This document shows positions 63,641-64,000 of a stretch of DNA of 64,000 nt, one piece after another; positions within the stretch are counted from its first letter, which is position 1, and every line of letters starts with the position of its first letter. Position numbers and translations under genes: made by a program. The stretch comes from Myxococcales bacterium (GTDB lineage Bacteria > Myxococcota_A > Polyangia > Nannocystales > Nannocystaceae), in contig JACKDV010000002.1 of assembly GCA_020633315.1 (NCBI GenBank), forward strand, positions 62,001 to 126,000, written 5' to 3'. Under the pieces are notes generated by a model. The model worked only from the letters and a program-made list of their open reading frames with translations. It made no database searches and was not told the origin of the DNA.

Positions 63641-64000
63641 ATGGCACGCGTCACGGTCGAAGACTGCCTCGCCCGGGTCCCCAACCGGTTTGCCCTCACC
63701 ATCCTGGCCTCTCGTCGGGCTCGCTCGCTGAGCGAGGGCCGCGGCCGCGCGATGGTCGAATGCGACAACAAGGAGGGCGTGACCGCGCTCCGCGAGATCA
63801 GCTCCGATCGCGTCCGCTACAAGGAGGACGTCGCGGGCACGATGGTGGACTTCATCGAGGAGCAGCGTCGGCAGCTCCGGGTGACCACCTCCGAGCACAC
63901 CTTCTTGGAGGCGGCCTCGCTGCGAGCTCTCGAGGACGACGACCTCGACGACGAGAGCGACAACGAGGACGACGACATCGAGGAGCTGCAGGCCGATCCC
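63641..64000 (+). CDS. rpoZ: RNA polymerase omega subunit (3' end cut by window)
   Basis: First 120 codons of the omega subunit, which helps fold and assemble RNA polymerase. MARVTVEDCLARVPNRFALT, ASRRARSLSEGRGRAM and NKEGVTALREISSDRVRYKED follow the omega fold. The frame continues beyond the window with an Asp/Glu-rich tail (DDDLDDESDNEDDDIEEL), longer and more acidic than E. coli omega. It has a leaderless-type CATACT box. Confidence 0.95.
   Translation, partial: MARVTVEDCLARVPNRFALTILASRRARSLSEGRGRAMVECDNKEGVTALREISSDRVRYKEDVAGTMVDFIEEQRRQLRVTTSEHTFLEAASLRALEDDDLDDESDNEDDDIEELQADP

Overview
The window is very GC-rich, with third codon positions almost always G or C. It looks like chromosomal DNA of a myxobacterium, probably of the Nannocystis/Plesiocystis kind. 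This rests on content: type IV pilus motor genes, three tandem bactofilins, a FrzS/AglZ-like pseudo-receiver coiled-coil protein, secreted proteins with Thr/Ser/Gly-rich linkers, and a 'CGxGxxxxGEECD' cysteine-rich protein. No tRNA, rRNA, insertion sequence, prophage or CRISPR array was found. The lineage is inferred, not tested.

Layout. 1-7.0 kb: 3' end of an ABC-2 permease, then on the minus strand pilB-pilT-pilC-pilS. 7.1-13 kb: an RlmI-like methyltransferase, a secreted lipoprotein, an M14 carboxypeptidase with an NAD(P)-binding protein, and a cytochrome P450. 13.2-20 kb: a Thr/Ser-rich lipoprotein with a 5-bp repeat in its signal peptide, a small unknown gene, a second PilT/PilU-type ATPase overlapping alaS, and an acidic repeat protein. 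20-26 kb: a tandem array of six 23-bp palindromic units, a plant-type glutamate-cysteine ligase, three bactofilins (the last apparently frameshifted), a HEAT-like lipoprotein and a membrane-anchored protein. 26-34.5 kb: an AmpG-like MFS carrier, an AraC regulator, an AAT-family acyltransferase/hydrolase, an APC permease, a lipoprotein, a zinc-ribbon membrane protein, and a MatB-like acyl-CoA synthetase coupled to UppP. 34.6-43.2 kb: one gene for a 2,858-residue protein with a sacsin-like GHKL ATPase domain at one end and a transglutaminase-like domain at the other. 43.2-48.6 kb: a tiny membrane protein gene antisense to the end of hflX, hflX coupled to the FrzS/AglZ-like gene, and an ECF sigma/anti-sigma pair. 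48.7-56 kb: purB, secreted lipoproteins, and a di-haem cytochrome c followed by a propeller-like lipoprotein. 56-63 kb: a six-gene vitamin B12 uptake operon behind a clear cobalamin riboswitch. 63-64 kb: a TerB-like protein and the start of rpoZ.

How genes work together. PilB, PilT, PilC and the second PilT point to type IV pilus motility; the FrzS/AglZ-like protein and bactofilins point to cell polarity and the cytoskeleton. The B12 operon joins a TonB-dependent receptor, two surface lipoproteins and an ABC importer, and resembles Bacteroides BtuB-BtuG loci more than the E. coli btu genes. Two window-wide signals stand out. At least fifteen genes have a TAnnnT-like -10 element ending only 6-10 nt before the start codon, suggesting widespread leaderless transcription; this was used to choose several starts. 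Very tight packing with 4-bp stop/start overlaps marks the operons.

The most unusual single object is the giant ATPase/transglutaminase protein, whose middle contains about thirteen degenerate segments spaced roughly 80-135 residues apart.
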